Assembly (NCBI GenBank): GCA_963924555.1
Contig: OZ004584.1
Location: 2,107,001-2,171,000, forward strand
Reading direction: 5' to 3'
DNA from: Crambe crambe
Taxonomy: Eukaryota; Porifera; Demospongiae; Poecilosclerida; Crambeidae
DNA: 64,000 nt
Position 1 is the stretch's first letter. Each line of letters starts with the position of its first letter. The position numbers and the translations under genes were made by a program. Below are positions 47,047-58,082 of the stretch, in pieces. The notes beneath the pieces are model-generated. The model did no database searches. It was not told the origin of the DNA and saw nothing but the letters and a program-made list of their open reading frames with translations.

Positions 47047-50000
47047 TTAATAGGAGTCCAATTTATAACTCGATGACAACTGTCCATCAATGACATTTTC
47101 TTCTTCGTTGAATTTTTGTCTATTTGTCATAAGCAGAGAAACATCAAGTTCGATCTCTTCAGTAGCTACTTGATGACGAACTTTATAGCACTCCTTCAAT
47201 CTTGCCACAATGGTTGCAATAATAAGAACAACCATGTACAATAATGGTAGATATGCTATTGTTATCTGAACCTTTTGCACTGTATTACCGTTTGAACTCT
47301 CTGACAAGCTGAACACTTGATTATAGTTATAAAGAGTAAGGCTATTGACTATCGATAATGTGGCAAAGATGAAAGTGTCTAGGCGATTGTGCCACTGGTT
47401 TCTGTAAGGCTGAAACCAAGCATGTGCAGTTAGCATCAGCAGGAATTGAATCTCTACTAATGTGTAGAAATTAGATAGGCTGTGAAAGAAAGCAAAAGTC
47501 ACTAGTGTTGACAGTCTGTACATGAAGTACAGGCCAGAGAAGTAGCGGTATTCGTCTTTGAAGCTGCTCTGGAAGGAATCAAAGAAGGGTTTGAATTTTT
47601 CCAATGGTACGATTTTACAGAGAAATTTGCTAATTGAAGATTCTTGAATACGAAATAGAGAAAATACCCTGTAGCATAGTGGATAGGTCAAAAACACTAT
47701 GGGTGGAAGGAGGACTAGTGTTAGTAGAAACACTAGAGCTGGAATCACATAAATGAGGTGACGTCCTGTCAAGAACTCCAATCTACCATCATAAAAGACA
47801 ACAGTTTGATTGAATTTAGGTCCTTTGGAGTACAAGTTCACTGGTGTCAATATCAAAAGTGTTGTTTTCGTACATTGTGAGTAGCATATTACTAAGAACC
47901 CTGACAGACCATGTATGATGGAGTCACTGATTTTGTGTCTGGTCCTGCGCATCTTTCTGAAACACTTCTGAAAAATGTTGGATTTGCAGTAATGGAGAAT
48001 AGTAACTGTTAGAAAGACCAGTGTTAGGGAATAAGCTATCGTCACGTACTTGAATGTAAGTATATCCAGTGATGATGCAGTTGACCAAAGGCAGAAGGAT
48101 AAACGATGGAGTTTGAAGGAATTCAAATTGAACATGTTGAAAATGAACTTCAAGTAGCGTATTGCATAAAACACTGCATATTCGTGCCATATCTGACCAT
48201 TTGCGCTAATGTGCAGCGTGTCAAAGATTTGTGCATATAGTATGAAGCCTTGGACTGTACCACTTGTGAGCTTTATGTCGAACACTATTATCAGAACAAA
48301 AAGAATAGTGACCGGAAATATCTCAGAAATGATGAAGAACAGCCACCCCAAATTGCAATGCTTATTCGGGTTACAGTCAAGATTTTCTGAGTGGAAGAAT
48401 GCTGAATGGTTTTCTACACACTCTGCACACAAAATTCCAGTTCGTCCTGATGTACAAACTAATTGATCAATTTCAAGGATCAATGAAGTGTTAGGAAGAT
48501 GAAGTTCCAGTTCGGTTGACGTATTGCAGTATCTCCTCGGACACAAGGCTGACACTAGATCGTTTTCCTTGCCATATTTGACTGATGAGTTCTCTCTCTT
48601 ATAACCCATCCAGTAGCCTCTCTTCAGCTTTCCCTGGAGAGTTGTTTGATTGCAATACGATATTCCTTTGTACCTGTTCTCTTCTGTATATCCAGAACAC
48701 AAACATGTTCCTTTCCTATTCTGCATCGTTTCATCATAGACATACCCAGGAGGACACTCCTGCATTATGAATGGTATCAATATTTCATTACTTCCTACAC
48801 TGGATAAAGACAGGCTTAAATTTCCTTTATCTCCAGGTCTTCCATACAGCTGTGTCTTGTTGTTATAATTGTTCACATATGCAGGATCAATGGCCACATT
48901 GGAATGCTTTATGGTGAGTCTAACTCGATATACTCTCACTACTTCTTGATCATAGTAGTTCACAACTGCAATGGGAAGTTCAGTTATATTTCCTGGAGTG
49001 ATAGCCATGGGTTCAACCAGATTCCTTTTGACTTTAAACTCTAAGTCCTCTGCTCTAACTTTTAAACTTGCATTATTTTTGAAAATGAAAGAAATGGGTT
49101 TTCGTCTTGAACTTTCTTTTATTCGACTCGCATTCCCAAAGTTTATGATGCGTTCGCATGATTTGATTGAGTATATAAACAAGGAGTCCACATGTGGGTC
49201 AGGCTCGTTGGGATCATTCCCATGTGTGTTTGACTTATTCCCATCGGGTTCACATTCGGAGTCAACACAAATGTTTTTTCCAAATGTAAAAGTGATATTC
49301 GCATCTCCTTGATGAGGATTCGGATAATAAATGAAGCAGTTTCGCAGCGATATATACTCCAAGCCTTCAACCTGTTGTTGGTATAATGCACCACCTTTAA
49401 AAGTTGCTGTGTTTCCCACAAAAGAAAGGTCAACATTCTCCTCAAGTTGGAGTTTCGACGACCCAAAGAGACCTATTGCTCCACCATAAAATCCAGTATT
49501 GCTATTGAATATCATCATTGTTCCAGTTTTCATTGTGGCGATACTGGATACAAGATACAGAGCAGTCCCTGAGTTTTCCACGAATCTCATATTTGATTTG
49601 AAAGTGATTTTGAATCCCACGGAGAAAAGTGACCCCTTTCCTCGTCTATATTCCCTATACTCATGTTGATTTTTGATAATTTTGGTGGAGTTAGTGATTT
49701 CATTCTTTTCAAAGGTGCAATTGTCCAGTGTTATTCTGGGTAACTTCCCTTTGCTATTAAATGTTGAGAAGACATGAGGCAATAGATACAATGCTGCAGC
49801 ATATCTTCCTGTATTACTCTTCCAGCTGCAATTTTTAAACTCAATTTCGTTGCTGTCAATCAATTTCGAAGGTTCTGCTTGACTGGAATAAATGAGCACT
49901 CCTCCGCCAAATGTGGCACTGTTACCATTGAAGGAACAATTCATGAATTTTATCTTGTTGAATCTTGGCAAGATTTCATTAGAATGAAGCAAGTATCCGA

Positions 50001-50946
50001 TATCAGCACCCCCACCACCTTTCCACCTGCAAGAATTGTACTCAAAGGTGCAATGTTTGACTGAAATTGTGTTACTCTCAGATGAGTTACTGATTGCAAT
50101 GTTCAATCCACCACCCCAATATCCTGCTTTGTTATATTCAAACATGCAATCCTCTATTGTTAAGGAAGTGTTACTTGAATTGCCTTTCATGTGTACATTT
50201 AATCCACCTCCATTCCCCAAACTTAAAACTGTATTGGCTCTGTCATCTTTGGCATGAGCAGAATTATTTCTGAACTTGCTGTGTATGATAGTTATTGACG
50301 AATTCGCACATGAATCTCTCTCCAAATCGCAATTCAACTCGATATATAAACCACCTCCACCATTTTGTAATGATTCATTAATAATATGACCATATTCGAA
50401 TGTGCAATCGATAATGTCCATCAAAGCAGAAGATTCAAGAATAACCAGTCCCAAACCTTTACTATCCGTCACTGAAGTATTATATATTGAAATAGCAGTG
50501 CTGTTCTTAATTACAATACCACTTCTGAACTCAATGGACTGATTCTTTTGATTTGAGAAATCGTTTATACCTCCACATCCGTATACCGTTATATTGAGGA
50601 CAGAAACAGAGCTTACATTTTCAAATTCTAGCCCAGCAGGTTCATTGCCACATTCAATAATGCTGTCATCTTCTCCGATGATGTGAACAGCTTGCTTGTT
50701 GGAAAATTTCAACTGATATTCCAGTTTGTGGTTTCTTGATAGAAGATGTAGTGTTAGCCTTGGAATGTTTGTATCACTTGCTAGTATGGACAAGTTCTTT
50801 ATCAATGAAGATGACTCTCCAAATGAGAGATCAGTTGACAAAGTATAAACTTCTGTGGAATTCATTTCCACATCTTCTGATAAAGCAGGAGAAACTGCAA
50901 TGCATAGAATGAACATAGTATATAGACACAAGTTTGAGTTGCACAT
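47047..50946 (-). CDS. Beta-helix ectodomain, multi-TM membrane protein
   Basis: Complete, 1299 residues from the ATG at 50946. The frame is open 14 codons further, to 50988, but the 50946 ATG aligns with the paralogue and is followed by the signal peptide (LCLYTMFILCIAVSPALS). Same layout as the 44154 gene: beta-helix with GGG turns (QNGGGGLYIEL, GNGGGLNVHM, FGGGVLIYSS, KGGALYQQ), CPPGY at about 730, GYWMGYKREN, and nine membrane segments from about 865 with PLEKFKPFFD. The membrane half is almost identical to that of the neighbour, while the ectodomain differs much more, including at silent positions. The ectodomain has a shorter N-H-G-N-D-type repeat (about residue 600). Function unknown; receptor- or channel-like. 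Confidence 0.9.
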   Translation of the reverse strand: MCNSNLCLYTMFILCIAVSPALSEDVEMNSTEVYTLSTDLSFGESSSLIKNLSILASDTNIPRLTLHLLSRNHKLEYQLKFSNKQAVHIIGEDDSIIECGNEPAGLEFENVSSVSVLNITVYGCGGINDFSNQKNQSIEFRSGIVIKNSTAISIYNTSVTDSKGLGLVILESSALMDIIDCTFEYGHIINESLQNGGGGLYIELNCDLERDSCANSSITIIHSKFRNNSAHAKDDRANTVLSLGNGGGLNVHMKGNSSNTSLTIEDCMFEYNKAGYWGGGLNIAISNSSESNTISVKHCTFEYNSCRWKGGGGADIGYLLHSNEILPRFNKIKFMNCSFNGNSATFGGGVLIYSSQAEPSKLIDSNEIEFKNCSWKSNTGRYAAALYLLPHVFSTFNSKGKLPRITLDNCTFEKNEITNSTKIIKNQHEYREYRRGKGSLFSVGFKITFKSNMRFVENSGTALYLVSSIATMKTGTMMIFNSNTGFYGGAIGLFGSSKLQLEENVDLSFVGNTATFKGGALYQQQVEGLEYISLRNCFIYYPNPHQGDANITFTFGKNICVDSECEPDGNKSNTHGNDPNEPDPHVDSLFIYSIKSCERIINFGNASRIKESSRRKPISFIFKNNASLKVRAEDLEFKVKRNLVEPMAITPGNITELPIAVVNYYDQEVVRVYRVRLTIKHSNVAIDPAYVNNYNNKTQLYGRPGDKGNLSLSLSSVGSNEILIPFIMQECPPGYVYDETMQNRKGTCLCSGYTEENRYKGISYCNQTTLQGKLKRGYWMGYKRENSSVKYGKENDLVSALCPRRYCNTSTELELHLPNTSLILEIDQLVCTSGRTGILCAECVENHSAFFHSENLDCNPNKHCNLGWLFFIISEIFPVTILFVLIIVFDIKLTSGTVQGFILYAQIFDTLHISANGQIWHEYAVFYAIRYLKFIFNMFNLNSFKLHRLSFCLWSTASSLDILTFKYVTIAYSLTLVFLTVTILHYCKSNIFQKCFRKMRRTRHKISDSIIHGLSGFLVICYSQCTKTTLLILTPVNLYSKGPKFNQTVVFYDGRLEFLTGRHLIYVIPALVFLLTLVLLPPIVFLTYPLCYRVFSLFRIQESSISKFLCKIVPLEKFKPFFDSFQSSFKDEYRYFSGLYFMYRLSTLVTFAFFHSLSNFYTLVEIQFLLMLTAHAWFQPYRNQWHNRLDTFIFATLSIVNSLTLYNYNQVFSLSESSNGNTVQKVQITIAYLPLLYMVVLIIATIVARLKECYKVRHQVATEEIELDVSLLMTNRQKFNEEENVIDGQLSSSYKLDSY

Positions 50947-51040
50947 TTTCCCCTCTCCTATGACTGTCTTCCTACAAAATATACTCAAGATGAGCGTTTA
51001 ACTGTGGGTGTAGCTAACTGTGAAGCTCCGTACGCATATC

Positions 51041-51050
51041 ATTTTTATAT
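51041..51050 (-). promoter_or_regulatory. TATA-like box of the 50946 gene
   Basis: ATATAAAAAT on the coding strand about 95-105 bases before the ATG; the position is comparable with the paralogue at 44154. Confidence 0.45.
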
Positions 51051-51189
51051 TGAATATAAAATTTGGGAACACTAGCAGTATTTCCCTATGGTTTTACACT
51101 GTTTATAAAGTCTTTAGCTGTCCCAAACGTAGTAGTTTGTTGAGTGATTATAGCTACATATCCCTAGAGGGTTTGATTGATGACAAATA

Positions 51190-51655
51190 AGGGAAAAAGC
51201 ATTTCATAGATGTAGGGATGACCACTGCTCCAAAAAGTAAGAAAACAAGCAATCTTTGTTAGCCAACAATCCCTACATATATGTCGGGTAGCTTCAGGTT
51301 ATAGTGCAGTAATGTACGTATATGTAGCAATTGTCGGCTGGATATACGTACAGAACAAAGATTGATCCCATTTCTTGTTTCTTACTTTTAGAGCAGTGGT
51401 CATCCCTACATCTTTTTCATTTCACGAAATGCTTTTCCCCTTACTTGTTCCTGGTCTTTTTTCCTCTCTTTGATGGTTTTAGCTATGTATGTGTATGCAG
51501 GGACAGATGAAAGAAGAATAGTTCTCCAATAGCATAGCAGCGAATCAAGTTATTGTTGAGCTATACTTGGAGGTCGAAGATGCTGAAATAGAGTCTACCA
51601 GTAGATGGATTGGTGAATCTAAATCCCCAAGTTGATACAGTAGTCTATGATGATT
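51190..51655. repeat. Inverted partner of the repeat at 24425-24918
   Basis: Contains the foldback core (GATGTAGGGATGACCACTGC and complement) and then, to the right, the complement of the 24.4-24.66 kb sequence (ATGTGTATGCAGGGACAG, GAAGATGCTGAAATAGAG). It lies in the 5' flank of the 50946 gene. Confidence 0.8.
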
Positions 51656-52229
51656 GGTTTGATTGATGATATGCCTGTCCCAAAAGTGATTGATTGATAG
51701 CAGTTTGCTATCATATATCTCCAGAAATGAAACTGTATCTGTGCATGTGGAGTCAAGTTTTATCCCAAAAAGTGATTGATTTTGTATGTCACAATCCCAG
51801 GTAGAAATTGTTTTTAAGTAGATTGATTGAATGGGCAATTTCTCTAACATGAAATTGTCCCAAACCTCTGTCATGTGTTCGATCTCTCTTTAGCAAAAGA
51901 CCTAGGCCACTATAATCATGAGTGAAGCAAGTGTACAGACTGGATAGTGGTGATATACGTATATCAAGGCCTGCATACTGTGCATGTGCAAAATAGCTAA
52001 CTTTTAGCTAGCGATGTAAAGTGATGCTCCAAAACTGAGCAGCAAAAAAGAGCAAGGTTAGACCGAAGGAATGCGAAGGATAGAGCCAGCAGAACAAAGA
52101 CAGCAATCAATTTATGATGTCCATATTAATTTTGATAATGGTAATGAAAATAATTTATGCTTTTATACGTTCACCTTGTAGCTATTGTCATGTGATCAGT
52201 TGTATAGCTAGTACGTAGCTACTGTAGTC
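51656..52229. other. No gene seen
   Basis: AT-rich spacer with short degenerate repeats of AGTGATTGATT. No exon or domain. Confidence 0.45.
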
Positions 52230-52432
52230 AGGGGTGTTAGAAGTAAGATTCGATTGGTCATGCCTGAAATTGAATGTAACCCCCCAGATCAACAAATTGA
52301 GCATTATAGGACACTTTCTTTGTTATCGATTGATAGCCACTGATTTTAACAATACATTGACCTCAATTAACTTGTTTTCTACCAAAATATTAGTCAGGCC
52401 TGAGCCTGACTGGCCTGACCTGTTCCACCCTC
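52230..52432. repeat. Dispersed repeat copy, partner at 8345-8535
   Basis: GATTGGTCATGCCTGAAAT, TTGATAGCCACTGATTTTAA and CTGGCCTGACCTGTTCCACC in the same order as the 8.3 kb copy. Confidence 0.7.
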
Positions 52433-52595
52433 CACCCCTCCACCAAGTACACTTCCAGTAGCTACCTCCACCTCCACCGAACATACTTCCAGAACTTACA
52501 TCAAATGTACTTCCTCCTCCACTGAATGTACCATTTCTACCTCCACCACTACTAAATAGACCTTTAGACAACACCAAGGGATCTTTCCCAAACAA
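52433..52595 (-). other. Gly-rich open segment
   Basis: The minus strand encodes GLFSSGGGRNGTFSGGG and SMFGGGGGSYW, a Gly/Ser/Phe-rich pattern on a CCTCCACC-rich sequence. It could be an exon of a low-complexity protein or only a degenerate CCTCCA repeat. No splice sites or partner exons are convincing. Confidence 0.2.
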
Positions 52596-53487
52596 CCCTC
52601 ACCTATGGTAGTTGGCTACTAGAACCTAACCGAGAACTTACTCTGTTGTGTGTGATCAGTTGCTCCCTTTTTAGGTGCGTGGAACTACCAGTGAAATATA
52701 CCTATACAGCAACCACTTCTGGGCCACTAAAAAAGTAGTCTTTATAGGGAGGTGGTCTCTGTATGGAGGTCAAAATCAATTGAAATGCCACTTTTGGAAC
52801 ACGATCAAGTAGTCTTTATAGAAAGGTGGTCTCTGGATACAGGTGGTCTTTAAGGCAGGTTTCATTGAATTTGTATTAGTACAGATCTCTAAATTTCTTC
52901 TTCATTCATCTTTTTATCTGATAGCTACTACATAACATTATACATACAAGGTTGGGTGCCATGGCAGCAGGATCAGGAGCAATCTCTTCTGAATAAGGAG
53001 TGATTGGTACAATATGATTGTGATTGAGATATGTAGTTACTATCATGACCTTAACATGCAGCTTTTACCTTTATAGCTATGGCCATCACAAAAGTCAAAG
53101 TGGCTACAATAGTAATGGCTAACTACAACGAATGTGTTGATGAGCTCCAAATAGAGTGAAATAATAATCGGCAACTGCTTTCCTCTTGCAAAAGAGGGGT
53201 AATCAATCACACTTATGCATAAAAGGCGGTAAGTTCTATGATTTAGCTGTCAAAAAATTAAATTTTAAAAAGGTAACAGAAAACAAGTTCTATTTTAAAA
53301 AAAAACTACAAACAATTAATGTGAGATATGCTCATATACAAACAATTGATGGTTGTGACAGGTGATGTGTGACTTGTAGGTACAAGTCAGCGATGAGTGA
53401 GATTACAATGCCTGATCAGCAAAGGTGGAAATGAAAACAAAGTACAATAGTGTTCGGTAGAGGAATTGTTTCGTGCATAATAATCAA

Positions 53488-53748
53488 CTACTTTTCTGTA
53501 ACCCTTTGCTTCGGCTGCCAGTGAAGTGTTGTTAAACATATTTCTGATGTTGGGGGAGCAATTGAGATGTTCGATAAAATACTTGGTTGTATAAGCTGAC
53601 CAAACACTGCTGCAATGTAAAGTGGGGTGTCGTAAAACTTGTCTTGCAACATAGCATCAAAATAATAGGCTTTGATTTCAGTTGATATTGGATGGTGGTA
53701 AGTGTCCTTTCCCTGCTGCAATATGTAAAGAACTAGAATTCCAGTCAT
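53488..53748 (-). pseudogene. Ankyrin-repeat-like remnant (copy B)
   Basis: The minus strand reads AMLQDKFYDTPLYIAAVFGQ, clearer than copy A and close to an ankyrin repeat core (TPLxxAAxxG). It lies just downstream of the 53941 gene and is homologous to 46150-46353. A single partial repeat; not a functional gene as seen. Confidence 0.5.
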
Positions 53749-53940
53749 TCTTGGATTGCAGGCATGATATTCTATGCTAAATTGCTGTGGTCATATGGAT
53801 AATTTCATGGAGTTTAATTATCATAATTATATCAAAGCAAATCACAAAATAATATTCATAGCTACTGTATTTTGAAGATTGTTCTAGTGTTCATTGAGTA
53901 GCTACACTGTAAAAATCACTCTTTTATTGATGATGGCACA

Positions 53941-56900
53941 TTAGTCATTCAGCATTTCAGCTATTCTTTCTTCAGCAGCTTCAAGTAATATTGAATTAGA
54001 TGCATTATACTCAACATAATCTGAAGACCTTCTCTGATAAGACAAGTACTTATTTCTAAGTTTGTATGCTATCATTTTGCAGTAGTATATCACAATGCAA
54101 ACTAATGGTATGTAGAGCAGAGCTATCCCTATTGAACTGAAAACTGTTGCATACTTTCCACTTTTAAAAACTCTGAATGAAATGTGGTAACTAGCCATGA
54201 CATTCACAATGAGGAGAATCATAAACAGAAGGCCATCTGAGATATTATGCTGCTTGTTTTTATATGGTTGAAATATTGCATGTACTGCAAATATTAAGGC
54301 AAGTCCAATACGCATGCTCAGATAGAAGTAAGCAGTATCATACACTAGCATGAAAGGTGCTACTAATATGATTCTGTAGACAAAGTATAGTCCCGAAAAA
54401 AATCGATATTCATCTTTGAAACTCCGTTGAAAAAAATCAAAAAACGGCTTCAACTTTTCTAGTGGTACAATTTTGCATAAATAGTTCAAAAAATTTGTTT
54501 CATTAATCTTGAAGAGGTCTAAGATTCTGTAACATGCTGGATAGGAAATGAGCAACATTGGAGGAATGATTCCCAGTGTCAGGATGATCAGTAGTGCAGG
54601 CAGAGCATACGCTAAGTGGAGACCTTGGAAATATTCCAGCTCTCCATCATAGAAAGATACTGTTTTATAGATTTCACCTTCCTTTTTATAAAGTGGTGCT
54701 GCTGTCAGCAATCGGATTGATATCTTGATACATTTGGAGTAACTTAAGATAAGAAAACTTGATATACCTCGAATTATCGTCCCTTTGATACTGATATGAT
54801 GTTTCCCATGTGATTTACATGTAGCTGAAGTACACCTCATTCGTCTTCCATAGCAAAAATTTATGATGCATATGACAGCAATCACAAGCAATAGTGAGTA
54901 CAATGCTGTAACATACTTGAATGCAATGATGTCAAGAACTTTTGCTTCTTTCCAGATACAAAATGAAGTACGCTCAAATTCAAAAAAATCTAAATTAAAA
55001 ATTTGTGCAATGGATTTATAAATAGCAATAAATATTTTCAATACTGGAGAATGAACCACAAATTCAGCCTCTTTGAGGGTGTTATCTGATATCTGTAGAT
55101 AAAGTATCAGACCATTCACTGCACCTTTCGTGAGTTCGATGTCAAATATGATCACGATTAAGAATAAAATAGTGACAGGGACTATTTCAGATGATATGTA
55201 GTAAAGCCATCCCAAAGAGCAGCTGTTGTCTTCCTTGCAAGTAAATCGATAGCTGTTGAAGTGGACAATATTGTTTCCCCGACAATGACTGCAAAGCTTG
55301 CCTGTTCGAGTCTTACCACAAATCAAACAATCCAGGGCAGTATTATCTGTATTATTCTGTAGTTCATGTGTTCGTATCTCATTCAATTCATCGTTGAAGC
55401 AGTGAGTGAGTGGGCATAATGCATACACTAAGTCATCTTCTTTCCCAAATGTTTCGTTCTTCCCAATATTGCTATAACCCATCCAGTATCCATGTTTAAT
55501 AGTAGCAGTAAAAGTAGTATCATTGCAGGATTGGATGCATGCATAGTGATTTTCTTTTTCTTTTACTGAACACACACACGTCTTGTTTTCTCTAAGTACA
55601 TATCCTGGAGGACACTCTTGTAAAGTAACAGTGATTTCAGTGGCAACCGTCCAAACTTCAGAATATGTCAGTCTTAGTGTTGCATTGATTCCTGGCTGAC
55701 CTAATATTTTGATCCAGTTATGTGATGTGAACGTGTATGCTTCATCAATTACAATGTTAGATTTATCATGTGAAGTCACAGAGGCACTAAATTGAGCAGG
55801 AATCTCTCTTCTTAATTCATCCAATAATTTCACAGGTATTTGGGTTCTGCATCCAGGTATGACATATAATTCATCCTTTCCCTTAGAGATTTCATGCCCT
55901 GAAGTGGAAATGACTTCACCACTGAAATCGGCAATGCAGTTTAGAGTGTTATTTTCTGAGCAATTGTTGTGACATGGTTGTAAAGTAGAGGTGTATATAG
56001 GTACATTCTTCTCATTATCAACATTGTCAAATACAAATTCGATTCTTCTATCACTAACATTTAGGTCCCCCCTATATTGAAGAAAACATTTTCCTGGAGA
56101 ATAATAGTGTTCAAAAGTATTTACTTGATTATAAATGGCTCCACCTTTTTCAGTGGCTGTGTTGTTAGAGAAAAAAAAGGTGGAATTATCTTCAATGAAT
56201 AAGACTGAGGAATCAGATAGGTGTATTGCCCCTCCCTTTGTTCCTCTATTTCTAGTGAATATCACATCAGACCCACTCTGAAAGTGGACAGTGGCAGATA
56301 TTAAGTAGATGGCTGTATTGTTATTATCAGTGAAGGTGTGTTTTCCATAGAATGTAATATTTAGTTTGTTTATCCATACAGCACCAGCATTATACCTTCT
56401 CAAAGTTTTACGATGTATTGCAGTAATATTATTTGAAGTGTAGGAACAGTTTATCATTTCCACTGTAGGTAAAATATGACAAATGTTGCTTCCCTTTGGA
56501 AAAAGGTCGATAGCTGCCCCACTTGATGCTGAGTTGCCTATCCAGTTTGAAGTGTTGAAAATGATGATGCTATTATAAATAGTTTGACAGGATGTGTGCT
56601 TAAACTCAATTCTTACTCCACCACCATAATATGCACTATTTTCCAAGAAATTTGATCCACTTAAATTAAATGAACTGTTTTCCAGATATTGATTGTAATC
56701 ATATATGATATTAATACCACCTCCTCTGCATGCTGAGTTATTTACAAATACACAATCCAAGATTTTCATATCATATGTATTGTCATCTCCAGCAAGAACT
56801 ATTTGCATACCTCCACCATTATAGCGTTTATCAATTCTTCTCTGGTTTTTATCACAGTCTTCTTCAGATTTTTCCCAGTTTCCATTATTCATGAAATTGC

Positions 56901-57384
56901 TTTGCTTGATTAAGATCATCCCTCCATTATGGAGCATTGCTAAACCAGTTCTTTCACTATTAGTGATATTAACATTAGTGATCGTTATGTTGGTGCAGTA
57001 TCTGACAAGAATACCGAAGCTAAGGACAAGTTGATCATCATATGCTCCACAGTAAGCGAATTCCATGTTGTGCATTTCCAAATTTGTGATATTATGCAAA
57101 TGCAATCCAACACCTGAATTATTCTTGCTGCATTTAATAATGCTTTCCATACCAGATATAACTAATGATGATTTGTTGGCAATCACAATGAGCTTTTGAA
57201 GTTCGATAGTGTTGATACAAATTGTCATATCTGCTGCACTGTTGCTATTAATTTCTGTGATATTTTCCATGTTGTACAGGATAGTGCAGTTAGCACAGAC
57301 ATTTTGAGCATCATAGATGCATGTAATATCATCAAAAGTAGAAACACGACCAATCACTAGCAAGAGAAAAACAATCAGCAACAT
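53941..57384 (-). CDS. Beta-helix ectodomain, multi-TM membrane protein (short form)
   Basis: Complete, 1147 residues, intronless. Signal peptide MLLIVFLLLVIGRVST. The ectodomain is about 130 residues shorter than in the 44154 group, with the same turns (YNGGGMQIVLAG, CRGGGINIIYDY, YYGGGVRIEF, KGGAIHLSD, KGGAIYNQ). CPPGY is at about 590, GYWMGYSN follows, CGKTRTGKLCSHCRG is a Cys-rich linker, and nine membrane segments start at about 723 (LGWLYYISSEIVPVTILFLI). The PLEKLKPFFDFFQRSFKDEY block is conserved. It forms a subgroup with the partial gene at 63451, which has about 80 percent identity over the visible N-terminus. Function unknown. Confidence 0.9.
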   Translation of the reverse strand: MLLIVFLLLVIGRVSTFDDITCIYDAQNVCANCTILYNMENITEINSNSAADMTICINTIELQKLIVIANKSSLVISGMESIIKCSKNNSGVGLHLHNITNLEMHNMEFAYCGAYDDQLVLSFGILVRYCTNITITNVNITNSERTGLAMLHNGGMILIKQSNFMNNGNWEKSEEDCDKNQRRIDKRYNGGGMQIVLAGDDNTYDMKILDCVFVNNSACRGGGINIIYDYNQYLENSSFNLSGSNFLENSAYYGGGVRIEFKHTSCQTIYNSIIIFNTSNWIGNSASSGAAIDLFPKGSNICHILPTVEMINCSYTSNNITAIHRKTLRRYNAGAVWINKLNITFYGKHTFTDNNNTAIYLISATVHFQSGSDVIFTRNRGTKGGAIHLSDSSVLFIEDNSTFFFSNNTATEKGGAIYNQVNTFEHYYSPGKCFLQYRGDLNVSDRRIEFVFDNVDNEKNVPIYTSTLQPCHNNCSENNTLNCIADFSGEVISTSGHEISKGKDELYVIPGCRTQIPVKLLDELRREIPAQFSASVTSHDKSNIVIDEAYTFTSHNWIKILGQPGINATLRLTYSEVWTVATEITVTLQECPPGYVLRENKTCVCSVKEKENHYACIQSCNDTTFTATIKHGYWMGYSNIGKNETFGKEDDLVYALCPLTHCFNDELNEIRTHELQNNTDNTALDCLICGKTRTGKLCSHCRGNNIVHFNSYRFTCKEDNSCSLGWLYYISSEIVPVTILFLIVIIFDIELTKGAVNGLILYLQISDNTLKEAEFVVHSPVLKIFIAIYKSIAQIFNLDFFEFERTSFCIWKEAKVLDIIAFKYVTALYSLLLVIAVICIINFCYGRRMRCTSATCKSHGKHHISIKGTIIRGISSFLILSYSKCIKISIRLLTAAPLYKKEGEIYKTVSFYDGELEYFQGLHLAYALPALLIILTLGIIPPMLLISYPACYRILDLFKINETNFLNYLCKIVPLEKLKPFFDFFQRSFKDEYRFFSGLYFVYRIILVAPFMLVYDTAYFYLSMRIGLALIFAVHAIFQPYKNKQHNISDGLLFMILLIVNVMASYHISFRVFKSGKYATVFSSIGIALLYIPLVCIVIYYCKMIAYKLRNKYLSYQRRSSDYVEYNASNSILLEAAEERIAEMLND

Positions 57385-57434
57385 CTTTAAAGTTGTAACT
57401 ATGTATCTGAAGGATTAGCTACCTTCTCTTTCTC

Positions 57435-57444
57435 TTTTTTATAC
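57435..57444 (-). promoter_or_regulatory. TATA-like box of the 57384 gene
   Basis: GTATAAAAAA on the coding strand about 51-60 bases before the ATG, within a stretch (GTATAAA.AGAGAAAG) also found before the 63451 gene at the same distance. Confidence 0.55.
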
Positions 57445-57819
57445 TTGATTGACTTATTCTAAAATTTTATATTTGAGAAAGCTCCAAAATCTTTGCATTC
57501 GAATGCATGAATAGGTACTGACTGCAATATTTTCAAAATTTTGTATTCAATCAGTTAGTTCCAAAATTTAATATCTAATTGGACTGAACTAATGATTAAT
57601 CAATAATAATAACCATTTAGAAAGTTCCATGTAGCTATGGCTAGTTTTTAATATCTTCATCATTCAACCATTCATCTTATCAGATTTCAAAATCCCGTGT
57701 GTCCCACAGCATAATTTCTGTAGGAGCACAACAAGCCAAGCTGGCCAAATCCCAAATAACTACCAAAATACCATACACATTTCCATTGCTAATTTTACAG
57801 AGCAGTGCACATGATATAA
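57445..57819. other. 5' flank, no gene seen
   Basis: AT-rich sequence upstream of the 57384 gene. The short stretch ATATAAAATTTTAGAAT is shared with the upstream region of the 63451 gene. Confidence 0.5.
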
Positions 57820-58082
57820 ATAAAAAAGAGAAGTAGGGATGGGTATTATGTACGGTTCGAAAAAGTTCAGTAATAAGTGGGTCAAGTAACCTCTTACCCG
57901 TACCCATCACCAAACTCAAGAACTACACCAATATCACCAGCTACTTCACTCCTTGCTCTCTTAATTATCACACCCAATCACCCCTACTTCACTCCCCTGT
58001 TATTAGTTATGCATTTTGATTATCCGGCCTCTCATGGGGGGAGTGAAGTAGCTTAAGTTGGGCGATATGGTTGGTGATGAGT
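57820..58082. repeat. Partial copy of the ACAAGT foldback family interior
   Basis: AAGTAGGGATGGGTATTATG, TACCCATCACCAAACTCAAG and GGAGTGAAGTAGC match the inner arms of the foldbacks at 8716 and 36801, but the outer ACAAGT ends are missing. Confidence 0.6.
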
